Origin: Massilia mucilaginosa
GTDB lineage: Bacteria; Pseudomonadota; Gammaproteobacteria; Burkholderiales; Burkholderiaceae_D
Assembly (NCBI RefSeq): GCF_011682145.1
Contig: NZ_WHJH01000016.1
Span: 62,001-126,000 of the forward strand
Length of the DNA: 64,000 nt
Direction of reading: 5' to 3'
The notes under the pieces were generated by a model. It was not told the origin of the DNA. It saw only the letters and a list, made by a program, of their open reading frames with translations, and did no database searches. Made by a program: the position numbers and the translations under genes. Shown here piece by piece: positions 47,813 through 57,371 of this stretch (position 1 is the first letter of the stretch; every line of letters begins with the position of its first letter).

Positions 47813-48178
47813 GAGGGCGAAGCGGCGCGAGGCCTGAATTGGACGGCACGCCCAATGCTAACACCGGCGATCTGGTATTGCGAGAACAATTTTTCCCACA
47901 GGAAATGTTTCTCTGATAGGCACGATAGCGGGATCGACACCGCAGCGTCGCTAAAGCGCCACATTGCGTTGCGACAATAACTCGGATTGCATTTACAGCA
48001 TGAGCAAGGAGGCACTAAAGCGTGCATTCGGTAACTTTTTTTCAGCCGCGCTCGCTCGAATTGACATTCCGGTATTGCTCACAAAAATCTCCCTGCATAG
48101 AATCGAATCATTCCTTTCGGCAATTACATTCATCGCGAGCCCATCATCGCTACCGTTTTCCCGCCCCTCCGGCGCGCC
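47813..48178. other. 366-base intergenic region, no gene supported
   Basis: The gap lies between the divergent chemoreceptor and hydrolase genes and has a lower GC content. AAGGAGG at 48006-48012 is followed 9 bases later by GTG, but the frame that opens soon lies out of frame with the hydrolase and looks like a shadow. TTGACA at 48061 is a possible -35 for the hydrolase, without a clear -10. Confidence 0.35.
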
Positions 48179-49360
48179 GTGCGCCAGCTGTTCGCCGCAC
48201 TGGTGACCGGCCTGACCCTGCTCCCCTCGATAGCGGTCGAGCAAGAATTGCCGGTCGATTTCCGCCTCAACGAAACCGTGATCGCCATTCCCGCCGGTCC
48301 CGGCAAGCAGTCCGAATTGCAGACCACCCTGTTCCGGCCGAACGGCGCCGGCCCGTTTCCGCTGCTGATCATCAACCATGGCAAGGAATCGGGCGAACCG
48401 CGCAAGCAAGCGCGCGAACGCTTCATTTACATGGCCACCGCCTTCGTCAAGCGCGGCTACGCCGTGCTGGTGCCGATGCGGCGCGGGTTTGCCGGCTCCA
48501 CCGGCAGCTACGCCGACCACGGCTGCAACATGACGGCCAACGGCTACGCCCAGGCCAGCGACGTGCAGGACACCATCGAGTTCGCGCGCCGCCAGCGCTG
48601 GGCCGATCCCGACCGTATCGTGGTGGCCGGGCAATCGTACGGCGGCCTGGCTGCGATCGCCCTGGGCACGCGCGCGGTGCCCGGCGTGCGCGGCCTGATC
48701 AACTTCGCCGGCGGCCTGCGCGACGATGGCGAGCGCTGCGACTGGCGCGCGCAGCTGGTGCAAGCCTTTGCCAACTACGGCGCGGCCAACAAGATTCCCA
48801 GCCTGTGGATGTACGGCGTCAACGATTCGCTGTTCGGACCGGAGCTGGTGGCGCGCATGCACAGCGCGTTCGAGCGCGCCGGCGGCAGCGCGCGCCTGGT
48901 CGAATTCGGCGCCTTCAAGCGCGACGCGCACGGCATGGCGGCCAGCCGCGACGGCGCCCGCATCTGGTGGCGCGAAACCGAACGCTTTCTTGAACACATC
49001 GGCATGCCGACCCGCGAGATCGTCGCCGTGGCCGATGCCCCGAGCGTGCCGCGCACCGACTTCGCCCGCATCGACGACATCGCCGCCGTGCCCTATCTGA
49101 GCGAGAACGGGCGCGCCGCCTACCGCGAGTATCTGCACAAGCTGACCCCGCGCGCGTTTGCCGTCTCGCCCAGCGGCGCCTGGTGCTGGGCCGAAGAAGG
49201 CGAAGACCCGCACGCGCGCGCGCTGGCGGACTGCGCGCGCAGCAGCGGCCAGCCGTGCCAGTTGTATTCGGTCGATGACTACGTGGTGTGGCAAGACAAG
49301 CTGGCCGCCAGCGCCAGCAACAGCACCGGCAGTGGCGGCGCGGGCAGCGGCAGCCTTTGA
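48179..49360 (+). CDS. Secreted alpha/beta hydrolase (dienelactone-hydrolase-like)
   Basis: A 393-residue exported hydrolase. The signal peptide RQLFAALVTGLTLLPSIAVE leads a mature domain with LLIINHGKESGEPR (oxyanion region), VVAGQSYGGLAAIALG (nucleophile Ser) and a late Asp/His pair including KRDAHGMAASRDG. The start is GTG 48179, the first usable codon. A Ser/Gly-rich tail ends the protein. The next gene is a secreted lipase on the same strand. Substrate unknown. Confidence 0.85.
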   Translation: MRQLFAALVTGLTLLPSIAVEQELPVDFRLNETVIAIPAGPGKQSELQTTLFRPNGAGPFPLLIINHGKESGEPRKQARERFIYMATAFVKRGYAVLVPMRRGFAGSTGSYADHGCNMTANGYAQASDVQDTIEFARRQRWADPDRIVVAGQSYGGLAAIALGTRAVPGVRGLINFAGGLRDDGERCDWRAQLVQAFANYGAANKIPSLWMYGVNDSLFGPELVARMHSAFERAGGSARLVEFGAFKRDAHGMAASRDGARIWWRETERFLEHIGMPTREIVAVADAPSVPRTDFARIDDIAAVPYLSENGRAAYREYLHKLTPRAFAVSPSGAWCWAEEGEDPHARALADCARSSGQPCQLYSVDDYVVWQDKLAASASNSTGSGGAGSGSL

Positions 49361-49454
49361 TTTAACGTCTTGGCAACGCTGCAAAAAACCGGGCGCGTGC
49401 GCGCATAAAATGCCTATACAATGTGCCGACGCTTTTTCTCGTCTGGAGAGAATC

Positions 49455-50789
49455 ATGTTGCCACGTATCATCCGCGCAGTCCTCGCCCCCGCCCTGTTCC
49501 TGTCCTGCGCCTTGCAAGCGGCCTCAGCCGCAAACAACTATCCGATCGTGCTGGTCCACGGCTTCCTCGGCTTCGGCCCGGAGCAGTACACCCGCACCGG
49601 CTTCAAATACTGGGGCGGCTTCGACGACATCGTCGGCCACATGCGCACGCATAAAGGCCAGCACCAGGTCTGGGCCGCGTCGGTCGGCGCGATCAGTTCC
49701 AACTGGGACCGCGCCGCCGAACTGTACTATCAGATCAAAGGGGGCTGCGTCGACTACGGCACCACCCATACCGGCAGCGCGGCCAGGTTCGGCGCGCTGC
49801 GCCAGCCGGCCGGCAAATGCTGGGCGGCCGACCCGGCCAACAATCCCAACGGCTACCCGGCCGCGCTGTATCCGGCCTGGGACGCGCGCCACCCGATCCA
49901 CCTGGTCGGCCACAGCCAGGGCGGCCAGACCATCCGCGCCCTGATCGAACTGCTGGAAAACGGCTCGCCCCATGGCGACGAAGGCGGCGCCGACCTGTAC
50001 CAGGGCGGCAAGCAAGGCTGGGTGGTCAGCGCCACCACGATTTCGTCGCCCAACGACGGCACCAGCCTGCGCGACGCCATGGGCGAGACCGGCGCGGCGC
50101 TCACCCAGCTGGCCACCGGCATCGCGGCCATCGCCAACGGCGGCAACGTCACCGAAGCGGGGCACGATCTCGGGCTGGAACAGTTCGGCCTGCGCAGCGG
50201 CGCGGCCGAGCCGTCGGCGGTCTACCACCAGCGCGTGATGGCGGCGCCGTTCTGGGACCAGGATAATTTCGACTCGGCCCAGGCCGAAATGACGCCGGAC
50301 GGCGCGCGTACCTTCAATGCCTGGGCCAAGACCTCGCCCTCGGTGTACTACTTCTCGATCAGCAACCAGGCGACCGAGTCCGGCAGCCCGTGCTGCAACA
50401 ACACCGACCGCCTGCTGTTCCCGCTCCAGAACCCGGCCTTCCAGTATCCGCGCGCCGACATGGCCTCGCTCACGCGCCCGTACGCGGGCGAATGGGTGAT
50501 TCCCTCGGCCGGGCGGCGCGGCATGGGCTCGTACACCATGGCCGGATTCGGCCGGGTGCCGGTCGACGCCAGCTGGTTCGCCAACGATGGCGTGGTCAAC
50601 ACGGTCAGCATGCGCGCCCCGAACGGGCATCCGGTGCGCGACTACAAGGGCACGCCGGTGCGCGGCAGCTGGAACTTCCTGCAAAACTACAAGGGCTACG
50701 ACCACTTCGACATGATCGGCTGGCCCAAGTCGGGGCCGCGCGTGTATCCGATCTACGATGCGCTCGCCGCCATTCTGTACGGGCTATGA
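49455..50789 (+). CDS. Secreted triacylglycerol lipase-like enzyme
   Basis: A 444-residue exported lipase. The signal peptide ends at AASAANN. NYPIVLVHGFLGFGPEQYT supplies the oxyanion hole and HPIHLVGHSQGGQTIRALIE the nucleophile Ser (GHSQGG). The zinc/calcium-type lid and the late YDHFDMIGWPKSG with the catalytic His resemble the larger family I lipases of Gram-positive type (I.5). GGAGAGAATC precedes ATG 49455. Six bases overlap the convergent dehydratase. Confidence 0.9.
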   Translation: MLPRIIRAVLAPALFLSCALQAASAANNYPIVLVHGFLGFGPEQYTRTGFKYWGGFDDIVGHMRTHKGQHQVWAASVGAISSNWDRAAELYYQIKGGCVDYGTTHTGSAARFGALRQPAGKCWAADPANNPNGYPAALYPAWDARHPIHLVGHSQGGQTIRALIELLENGSPHGDEGGADLYQGGKQGWVVSATTISSPNDGTSLRDAMGETGAALTQLATGIAAIANGGNVTEAGHDLGLEQFGLRSGAAEPSAVYHQRVMAAPFWDQDNFDSAQAEMTPDGARTFNAWAKTSPSVYYFSISNQATESGSPCCNNTDRLLFPLQNPAFQYPRADMASLTRPYAGEWVIPSAGRRGMGSYTMAGFGRVPVDASWFANDGVVNTVSMRAPNGHPVRDYKGTPVRGSWNFLQNYKGYDHFDMIGWPKSGPRVYPIYDALAAILYGL

Positions 50790-51710
50790 CGCGGCCAGTG
50801 TGCGTTCCCATGTCTGCAACTGCGCCACGGTGGCGGTCACGCCGCCGCACACGATCACCAGCAGGTTTTTGAAGCCAGCCAGTTCGGGGTGGCCGGCGTA
50901 GACCACCGCCAGCGAGGCGCCGCAGGCCGGCTCCACCACCACCCGGTGGTCGTCCATGAAGCGGATGCAGGCCGCCACCGCCGCCTGGTCGGTCACCACC
51001 ATGCTGTTCATCGGATGCTTGTGGGTCCAGTCGAACGCCGCCTGCGCCACCTGGCGCGCGCCGAGCGAGGTGGCGATGCTGGCGATGCGCGGCAGTTCGA
51101 TGCGCGCGTCGGCCTCGATCGACTGCGCCAGCGAATCGGCGCCGTCGGTTTCGACGGCGATCACCGGCACCTTGTCCCAGCCGTTGCGGCGCAGGCCTTC
51201 GATCACGCCGCACATCAGGCCGCCACCGCCGACCGACAGCACCACCGCGTCCGGGATCACCCCGGCGTGCGCCACTTCATCGATCATGGTGGCGTGCCCG
51301 GTCCACAAGAGCGGATCGTCGAAGGGGTGGATGAAGGCGTCGTGCTCGCCCACCATCGACAGCGCCAGCGCGTTCGCTTCGGAAAACGAGGCGCCGTGCA
51401 CGATCACCTCGGCCTGCTCGCGCCGCATCAGTTCGCGCGCCCGCTCGCTGGTCGTTTCCGGCGCCACCACCACGACCGGCAGGCCCAGCTGGCGCCCCGC
51501 GCAGGCGACCGCCAGGCCCGCATTGCCGCCCGACGAAGAGATGAAGCGTTTGGCGCCGCGCCGCGCGTATTCTTCGCAGGCGTGGCCGATGCCGCGCAGC
51601 TTGAACGAGCCGCTCGGCTGCAGCGCTTCCATCTTCAGCCAGACCGTCTGGCCGTTCTTGCCGCCCATGGCCGCCGAGGCGATCAGCGGAGTATCGATAT
51701 GTAGTGTCAT
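50784..51710 (-). CDS. PLP-dependent serine/threonine dehydratase-like enzyme
   Basis: A 308-residue fold-type II PLP enzyme of the L-serine/threonine dehydratase group. ALQPSGSFKLRGIGHACEEY contains the PLP Lys, SSSGGNAGLAVACAG the substrate loop, and VVLSVGGGGLMCGVIEG the phosphate-binding glycine loop. No ACT-type regulatory domain is present, so it is the catabolic type. It is in tail-to-tail contact with the lipase gene. Confidence 0.9.
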   Translation of the reverse strand: MTLHIDTPLIASAAMGGKNGQTVWLKMEALQPSGSFKLRGIGHACEEYARRGAKRFISSSGGNAGLAVACAGRQLGLPVVVVAPETTSERARELMRREQAEVIVHGASFSEANALALSMVGEHDAFIHPFDDPLLWTGHATMIDEVAHAGVIPDAVVLSVGGGGLMCGVIEGLRRNGWDKVPVIAVETDGADSLAQSIEADARIELPRIASIATSLGARQVAQAAFDWTHKHPMNSMVVTDQAAVAACIRFMDDHRVVVEPACGASLAVVYAGHPELAGFKNLLVIVCGGVTATVAQLQTWERTLAAS

Positions 51711-51746
51711 TGTTGATTCAAGGTCCCGTAGAGTTGTAAACCGAAG

Positions 51747-53288
51747 TCAGAGTTCTTCAAGCCGCGCACGCACCGACGCCGCCTGACTGGCGCAGGCTGC
51801 GCGCGCGCCATCATTCATCTTGAACAGGTTGCGGTACACCATGCCAAGGCGCTGGTTGCCCGACAAGCGCTCCGCGTTGCGCTCGAAAAAATCCCAGTAC
51901 AGCGCATTGAACGGACAGGCCGTCTCGCCCAGGCGCGCTTTTTTGTCGTAGTGGCAGCCCTTGCAGTAGTCGCTCATGCGGTCGATGTAGGCCGCGCTCG
52001 AGACATACGGCTTGGTGGCCAGCAGGCCGCCATCGGCGAACTGGCTCATGCCGATCGTATTGGGCATCTCCACCCACTCGACCGCGTCGACATACACGCC
52101 GAGGTACCACTCGTGGACATGATGCGGATCCAGGCCCGCCAGCAGGGCAAAATTGCCGATGATCATCAGGCGCTGGATATGGTGGGCGTGCGCGTCGTCG
52201 AGCGACTGGCCGATGGCGTGGCCCAGGCAGCGCATCTTCGTCTTGCCGTCCCAGAACCACGACGGCAGCGGCGTGTCGTGACCGAATACATTGTGCCGCT
52301 CGTAGCCCGGCATATTGGCCCAGTACACGCCGCGCACGTACTCGCGCCAGCCGAGGATCTGGCGGATGAAGCCTTCCACCGCGTGCAGCGGCGCGCGGCC
52401 GGCGCGCCAGGCGTGTTCGGCTTCGGCGATCACTTCGCGCGGGTGCAGCATCTTGGTATTGAGGGCGAACGGGAGCATCGAATGAAACAGCCTCGTGGCC
52501 GTGGTGTGCATCGCGTCCTGGTAGTGGCCGAAATGCGGCAGGCCGTGGTCGATAAAGGCGTCCAGGTGGGTCAGCGCTTCGGCGCGGTCCTGCGGCCAGA
52601 CGATGCGGACCGCATCGGGGCGCCCGAAGCTGCCCACGCCGGCCGCCTCGATGCTGGCCCACAGCGCCGAATGATCGTGCTGCGCGCGCGTGTCGAACGG
52701 CTCGGGCGGCGTGCCGCGCCACGGCTTGCGGTTGTCGTGATCGAAGTTCCACTGGCCGCCGGCCGGCTTGCCGCCCGGTTCGACCAGCACGCCGTGCACC
52801 AGCCGCATCTGGCGGTAGAAATACTCCATCAGCCACTGCGCGCGGTTGGCGAAGATGCGGCCGGCCTCGCCGCGCGCCGTCAAGAAATGCTCGCTGCCGG
52901 CCATGGTGCCGGGCACCTTCAGCTGCGCCGCGTAATCGGCCAGTTGCACGTCGAGCCGGTATTCGTCCGGTTCCTGGTATTCGAAGCCGCTGGCGCCGTA
53001 ATGGGCCAGCAGCGCGTCGATGTTGGCGGGGATCGATTGCAGGTTGGCGGCGTCGTCGATGCGCAGATAATGCACGCGGTGGCCGCCTTGTTCGAGCTGG
53101 CGCGCCATGGCGCGCATGCCGGCAAAGATGGCGATGATCTTTTGCGCGTGGTGATGGACGTAGTCGGTCTCCTGGCGCACTTCCATGAGCACGTAGACCA
53201 CCTCGGCGCGTACCTCGGCGAACCAGCTGTGCAGGGGATTGAGCTGGTCGCCCAGGATCAGGCGCAGCGTCGTCGTCGATGGCGGCAT
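51747..53288 (-). CDS. FeS-type bacterial cryptochrome/photolyase (FeS-BCP)
   Basis: A 513-residue DNA photolyase-related protein. TLRLILGDQLNPLHSWF begins the antenna domain. The C-terminal FAD domain contains WREYVRGVYWANMPGYE and EWVEMPNTIGMSQFADGG. Four cysteines, Cys354 (KMRCLGH), Cys442, Cys445 (DYCKGCHYD) and Cys458 (ETACPF), are the ligands of the [4Fe-4S] cluster of this class, which repairs (6-4) photoproducts or senses light. Length is normal. It lies next to a group of light-signalling genes. Confidence 0.93.
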   Translation of the reverse strand: MPPSTTTLRLILGDQLNPLHSWFAEVRAEVVYVLMEVRQETDYVHHHAQKIIAIFAGMRAMARQLEQGGHRVHYLRIDDAANLQSIPANIDALLAHYGASGFEYQEPDEYRLDVQLADYAAQLKVPGTMAGSEHFLTARGEAGRIFANRAQWLMEYFYRQMRLVHGVLVEPGGKPAGGQWNFDHDNRKPWRGTPPEPFDTRAQHDHSALWASIEAAGVGSFGRPDAVRIVWPQDRAEALTHLDAFIDHGLPHFGHYQDAMHTTATRLFHSMLPFALNTKMLHPREVIAEAEHAWRAGRAPLHAVEGFIRQILGWREYVRGVYWANMPGYERHNVFGHDTPLPSWFWDGKTKMRCLGHAIGQSLDDAHAHHIQRLMIIGNFALLAGLDPHHVHEWYLGVYVDAVEWVEMPNTIGMSQFADGGLLATKPYVSSAAYIDRMSDYCKGCHYDKKARLGETACPFNALYWDFFERNAERLSGNQRLGMVYRNLFKMNDGARAACASQAASVRARLEEL

Positions 53289-53457
53289 GGGAAATACATG
53301 GTCGAGAAACCGGTCCGGTGAGAGGAAGCGAGTCTATCATGCGCCCGGCAAGATGGTACGAGCACGCATTTTATCAGCGCGCTCGGGCGCGCTGCCGGGG
53401 CGGCTTACATGGCATTATTCCCGACGGCACACCTGCCTTGGCAAAGATAGGAATCTC

Positions 53458-54494
53458 ATGACGGCAGCATTGGCGAAAAAGACGGCGAAGGCCGATTCCA
53501 CGAGACGGCGCAGCGACTTTCCGGTCATCGTGATCGGTGCCTCCGCTGGTGGACAAACTGCGCTGGGCGCCCTCGTCGCGCAACTGCCGGCGGATTTCCC
53601 CGCCGCGATCCTGATCGTCCATCACATGGCGGCCACAAGCTCGAACGACGCCATGCTGCGCATGCTCGCCGACAAGGGAAATTTGCCTTGCAAGCAAGCC
53701 ATACAGCATGGCGTCATCAAGAGCGGCTGTATCTACTGGCGCAGCCGGATCACCATCTGATGATTTCGCAAGCCAAAACCCTGGTGACCAAGGGCGCGCG
53801 CGAGAATCGGGCGCGGCCCGCGATCGATCCCCTGTTCCGTTCCGCCGCCGTGGAATTCGGAAACCGGGTCATCGGTGTCGTCCTCACCGGCTATCTCGAC
53901 GATGGCACCTCGGGCATGGAAGTGATCCGGCGCTGCGGCGGGACCTGCGTGGTCCAGGATCCGGCCGACGCGGCGTACCCGGATATGCCGCAAAACGTGC
54001 TCAATCATGTCAAGGTCGATCACTGCGTGCCGCTGGCGGAGATGGGCAGCCTGCTCACCAGGCTCGCCGATCGCGAGCGGGGCGTACGCATCGCCGTCCC
54101 CGACGATATCGCAGTCGAGGCGAAGATCGCCCAGCGTGTGTTGAGCGACCTGGAATCGGTCGAGTTCCTTGGTGCGCAGTTGCCGTTCAACTGCCCCGGC
54201 TGCGGCGGCGTCTTGTGGCAAATGAAGGTCGGGAACCACGTGCGCTTCCGTTGCCATACCGGTCACGCGTATACGGCGGCAACGCTGCTGGCGGAGCAGA
54301 CGGCAAAGATGGAGGAAACCCTGTGGGTCGCCCTGCGCATGTTCGAAGAGCACAAGAACCTGCTTGTCAAAATGGGCGCGGAAGGCACGGCCAGCCCATC
54401 GTACGCCGAGCGTGTGGAGCAATCGAACATCCATATCCGCAGGATCAAAGCGATGCTGCACTCCAACACGGCAGCCGTCGATCCGCTTCTCTAG
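53458..54494 (+). pseudogene. cheB: CheB-type protein-glutamate methylesterase, one-base frameshift
   Basis: ATG 53458, preceded by AGGAAT, opens a CheB effector domain without receiver: FPVIVIGASAGGQTALGAL (catalytic Ser), ILIVHHMAATSSNDAML. The frame ends at 53760 (SGCIYWRSRITI). The continuation, LAQPDHHLMISQAKTLVTKG, then RENRARPAIDPLFRSAA and IGVVLTGYLDDGTSGMEV with the catalytic Asp, needs one base added near 53738. A zinc-knuckle-like FNCPGCGGVLWQM and a C-terminal helix follow to the TAG at 54494. It is thus a decayed or mis-sequenced stand-alone CheB. Confidence 0.75.
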
Positions 54495-54606
54495 CCTGAA
54501 GTAGGCGTGTTATCAAACCAGCTAATGTGCGTGGCAATGAATAGTGTATGAAGTAAAATTATGCTTTTGAAATGCGGCGCCCCGACCCCGTGCCCAGGAA
54601 GCTTCC

Positions 54607-56850
54607 ATGAGCCAGGCAACTCCCGTCAGTCCCGATCTCGATTTGTCCAGCTGCGACCAGGAACCAATCCGCTTCCCCGGCAGCATCCAGCCGCATGGCT
54701 TCTTGCTGGCGCTGTCGCCGGCGCTGCAGGTGGTCCAGGCCAGCGACAATCTCGGCGCGATGATCGGGGTCGACCCCGCGCGCGCCATCGGCCAGGTCCT
54801 GGAGGCGGTGATCGGCGAGCAGGCCAGCCTGCAGCTGGCGCCCGAAATCGACGCCGCCGACATCGGCCAGCGCCCGCTGTACCTGTGCACCCTCGGCATC
54901 GGGCCGGTGCGCCACTTCGACGTGCTGGCGCACTACTACGATTCGCTGCTGATTCTCGAATTCGAATCGGTGGCGCGCGCCTCGGCGGCCGACTTCCGCC
55001 ACCTGCACCGCCAGGTCGGCGAGTTCCTGCTGAAAGTCGGCGACAGCGCCAACACGCGCACCATGAGCGCGCTGGCGGCCCAGGAAATCCGCCGCGTCAC
55101 CGGTTTCGGCCGGGTCATGGTGTACCAGTTCGACGACGATGGCCACGGCCACGTGCTGGCCGAATGCCGTGACGACGACTATCCTTCCTACCTGGGGCAG
55201 CGCTTTCCGGCATCCGACATTCCGCGCCAGGCGCGCGAGCTGTACATGCTCAACCGGATCCGCCTGATCCAGGACGCCAACTACGCGCCGGCGCGCCTGG
55301 TGCCGGCCTTGAACCCGGTGACCGGCGCCGCCAACGACCTCTCGTTCGCGGCCCTGCGCAGCGTCTCGCCGATCCACCTGCAGTACATGCGCAACATGGG
55401 CACGCTGGCCTCGATGTCGGTGTCGCTGATGGTCAAGGGCAAGCTGTGGGGGCTGATTTCGTGCCACCATGCGACCCCCTGCCCGGTCGCTTTCGACAAG
55501 CGCACCGCCTGCGAGCAGCTGGGCCAGATCCTGGCGATGTGCATCGAGTCGCGCGAAGACGCCAACGAACTGCAGTTTCGCCTCGACGTGCGCCGCATCA
55601 TGGTGTCGATGCTGGCCGGCCTGACCCAGGGTTCGGACTTCATCGACAATCTCGCGAGCGTGTTTCCGGCCCTGCTGCAGTTTGCGCGCGCCGGCGGCGC
55701 CGCCATCGTGTTCGACGAGCGCCTGCTGACCTACGGCGACACGCCCGACGACGAAGCGATCCGCGCGCTGGTCGGCTGGCTCGACGTGAACTGCCAGGGC
55801 GACGTATTCCACACCGATCACCTGGCGGCGCTGTATCCGCCGGCCGCCAGCCTGGCCGGCAATTGCGCGGGCCTGCTGGCCATGCCGGTCTCGCGCATCC
55901 ACAAGCACTACCTGCTGTGGTTCCGGCCCGAGGTGGTGCGCACGGTGGAATGGGCCGGCAACCCGCATGAGAAGGAAGGCGCGTCCGCGCCGACGCAGCT
56001 GTCGCCGCGCACCAGCTTCGCCACCTGGCGCGAAACCATCACCGGCACCAGCGCGCCCTGGCATGGCGGCGAGATCGAACTGGCCATCGAGTTCCGCAGC
56101 GCGCTGCTGGGGATCGCGCTCGAACGCGCCGAGCAGATGGCCGAACTGGCCGAAGAACTGGGTCGCGCCAACAAGGAGCTCGAAGCGTTTTCGTATTCGG
56201 TCTCGCACGACTTGCGCGCGCCGCTGCGCCACATCGTCGGCTTTTCCGACCTGCTGCTGGAACCGGCGGCCAGCGAGAACCTGGAAAAGCGCCAGCGCTT
56301 CCTGCGCAACATCAAGGATTCGGCGCGCCTGGCCGGCAAGCTGGTCGACGACCTGCTCAGTTTTTCGCAAATGGGCCGCGCCGCGCTGCGTCCGACCCTG
56401 ATCCAGATGGGCGACCTGGTGCGCTCCTGCATCGACAAGCTCGCGCTCGACATCGGCCAGCGCCAGGTCGAATGGGATATCGGCGCGCTGCCGGCGATGC
56501 GCGCCGACCCTACCTTCGTGCAGCTGGCGCTATTTAACCTGCTGTCGAACGCGGTCAAGTTCACCAGCCAGAAAGAGCACGCCAAAATCACCATCCGCGC
56601 CGGCGCCGAGGGCGATGAATGGGTGATGTCGATCGCCGACAACGGCGCAGGTTTTCACATGGATTACGTGCACAAGCTGTTCGGCGTGTTCCAGCGCCTG
56701 CACCGGATGGAAGACTTCCAGGGCACGGGCATCGGCCTGGCCAATGTGCGCCGCATCATCGAACGCCACGGCGGGCGGGTGTGGGCCACCGGTGTGCCGG
56801 GCGAAGGCGCCACGTTTTACTTCAGCATTCCCAAAGAACTCAATATTTAA
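54607..56850 (+). CDS. bphP: Bacteriophytochrome histidine kinase
   Basis: A 747-residue red/far-red photoreceptor kinase. Cys16 in LSSCDQEPIRFPGSIQPHG is the biliverdin attachment site. PAS domain about 18-120, GAF about 140-310 with the lasso motif FPASDIPRQARELYMLNRIR, PHY about 325-500 with a WHGGEIELA segment. HisKA has FSYSVSHDLRAPLRHI with phospho-acceptor His534, then the ATPase domain with NLLSNAVKFTS and GTGIGLANVRRIIERHGG. A response-regulator gene follows 12 bases later and is its likely target. No biliverdin-making heme oxygenase is seen in the window. Confidence 0.95.
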   Translation: MSQATPVSPDLDLSSCDQEPIRFPGSIQPHGFLLALSPALQVVQASDNLGAMIGVDPARAIGQVLEAVIGEQASLQLAPEIDAADIGQRPLYLCTLGIGPVRHFDVLAHYYDSLLILEFESVARASAADFRHLHRQVGEFLLKVGDSANTRTMSALAAQEIRRVTGFGRVMVYQFDDDGHGHVLAECRDDDYPSYLGQRFPASDIPRQARELYMLNRIRLIQDANYAPARLVPALNPVTGAANDLSFAALRSVSPIHLQYMRNMGTLASMSVSLMVKGKLWGLISCHHATPCPVAFDKRTACEQLGQILAMCIESREDANELQFRLDVRRIMVSMLAGLTQGSDFIDNLASVFPALLQFARAGGAAIVFDERLLTYGDTPDDEAIRALVGWLDVNCQGDVFHTDHLAALYPPAASLAGNCAGLLAMPVSRIHKHYLLWFRPEVVRTVEWAGNPHEKEGASAPTQLSPRTSFATWRETITGTSAPWHGGEIELAIEFRSALLGIALERAEQMAELAEELGRANKELEAFSYSVSHDLRAPLRHIVGFSDLLLEPAASENLEKRQRFLRNIKDSARLAGKLVDDLLSFSQMGRAALRPTLIQMGDLVRSCIDKLALDIGQRQVEWDIGALPAMRADPTFVQLALFNLLSNAVKFTSQKEHAKITIRAGAEGDEWVMSIADNGAGFHMDYVHKLFGVFQRLHRMEDFQGTGIGLANVRRIIERHGGRVWATGVPGEGATFYFSIPKELNI

Positions 56851-56862
56851 GGTACGTAAGAC

Positions 56863-57318
56863 ATGTTAAAGCCCATCCTTCTGGTCGAAGATAATCCGCA
56901 CGACCTGGAACTGACGCTGATCGCGCTGGAAAAGAGCCAGTTGGCCAATGAAGTCATCATCGCCCGCGACGGCGCCGAGGCGCTCGATTATCTGATGTGC
57001 CGCGGCGAGCACGCCGCGCGCCAGATCGGCAATCCGACCGTGGTGCTGCTCGACCTCAAACTGCCCAAGGTCGACGGGCTGGAAGTGCTCAAGGAGATCC
57101 GCAGCACGCCGGCCCTGAAAAGCATTCCGGTGGTGATGCTCACCTCGTCGAAGGAAGAACAGGACCTGCTGCGCAGTTATGAGCTGGGGGTCAATGCGTA
57201 TGTGGTCAAGCCGGTCGACTTCGAGGAGTTCGTGCGGGCGATCGCGGATCTGGGGATTTTCTGGGCGGTGCTCAATGAACCGCCGCCAGGGTCGTACCGC
57301 TACGTCAAGCCGCACTAA
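56863..57318 (+). CDS. Response regulator (Rcp1-like receiver)
   Basis: A 151-residue single receiver domain. ILLVEDNPHDLELT has the acidic pair, TVVLLDLKLPKVDGLEVLK the phospho-acceptor Asp64, VVMLTSSKEEQD the Thr/Ser switch and YVVKPVDFEEF the conserved Lys. No output domain is present, as in Rcp1-type partners of phytochrome kinases. It starts 12 bases after bphP. Confidence 0.95.
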   Translation: MLKPILLVEDNPHDLELTLIALEKSQLANEVIIARDGAEALDYLMCRGEHAARQIGNPTVVLLDLKLPKVDGLEVLKEIRSTPALKSIPVVMLTSSKEEQDLLRSYELGVNAYVVKPVDFEEFVRAIADLGIFWAVLNEPPPGSYRYVKPH

Positions 57319-57371
57319 GAACACGCGCCGCTTCGCGCGGCCCTCTGCGACGCGCTACGCGACGCGCGGGT

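Noticed and set aside
47993-49537. 514-codon open frame on the minus strand
   Set aside because: Antisense to the secreted hydrolase with signal peptide and GQSYGG motif.
54559-56370. 603-codon open frame on the minus strand
   Set aside because: Antisense to the bacteriophytochrome gene; Arg/Ala/Gly-rich shadow product.
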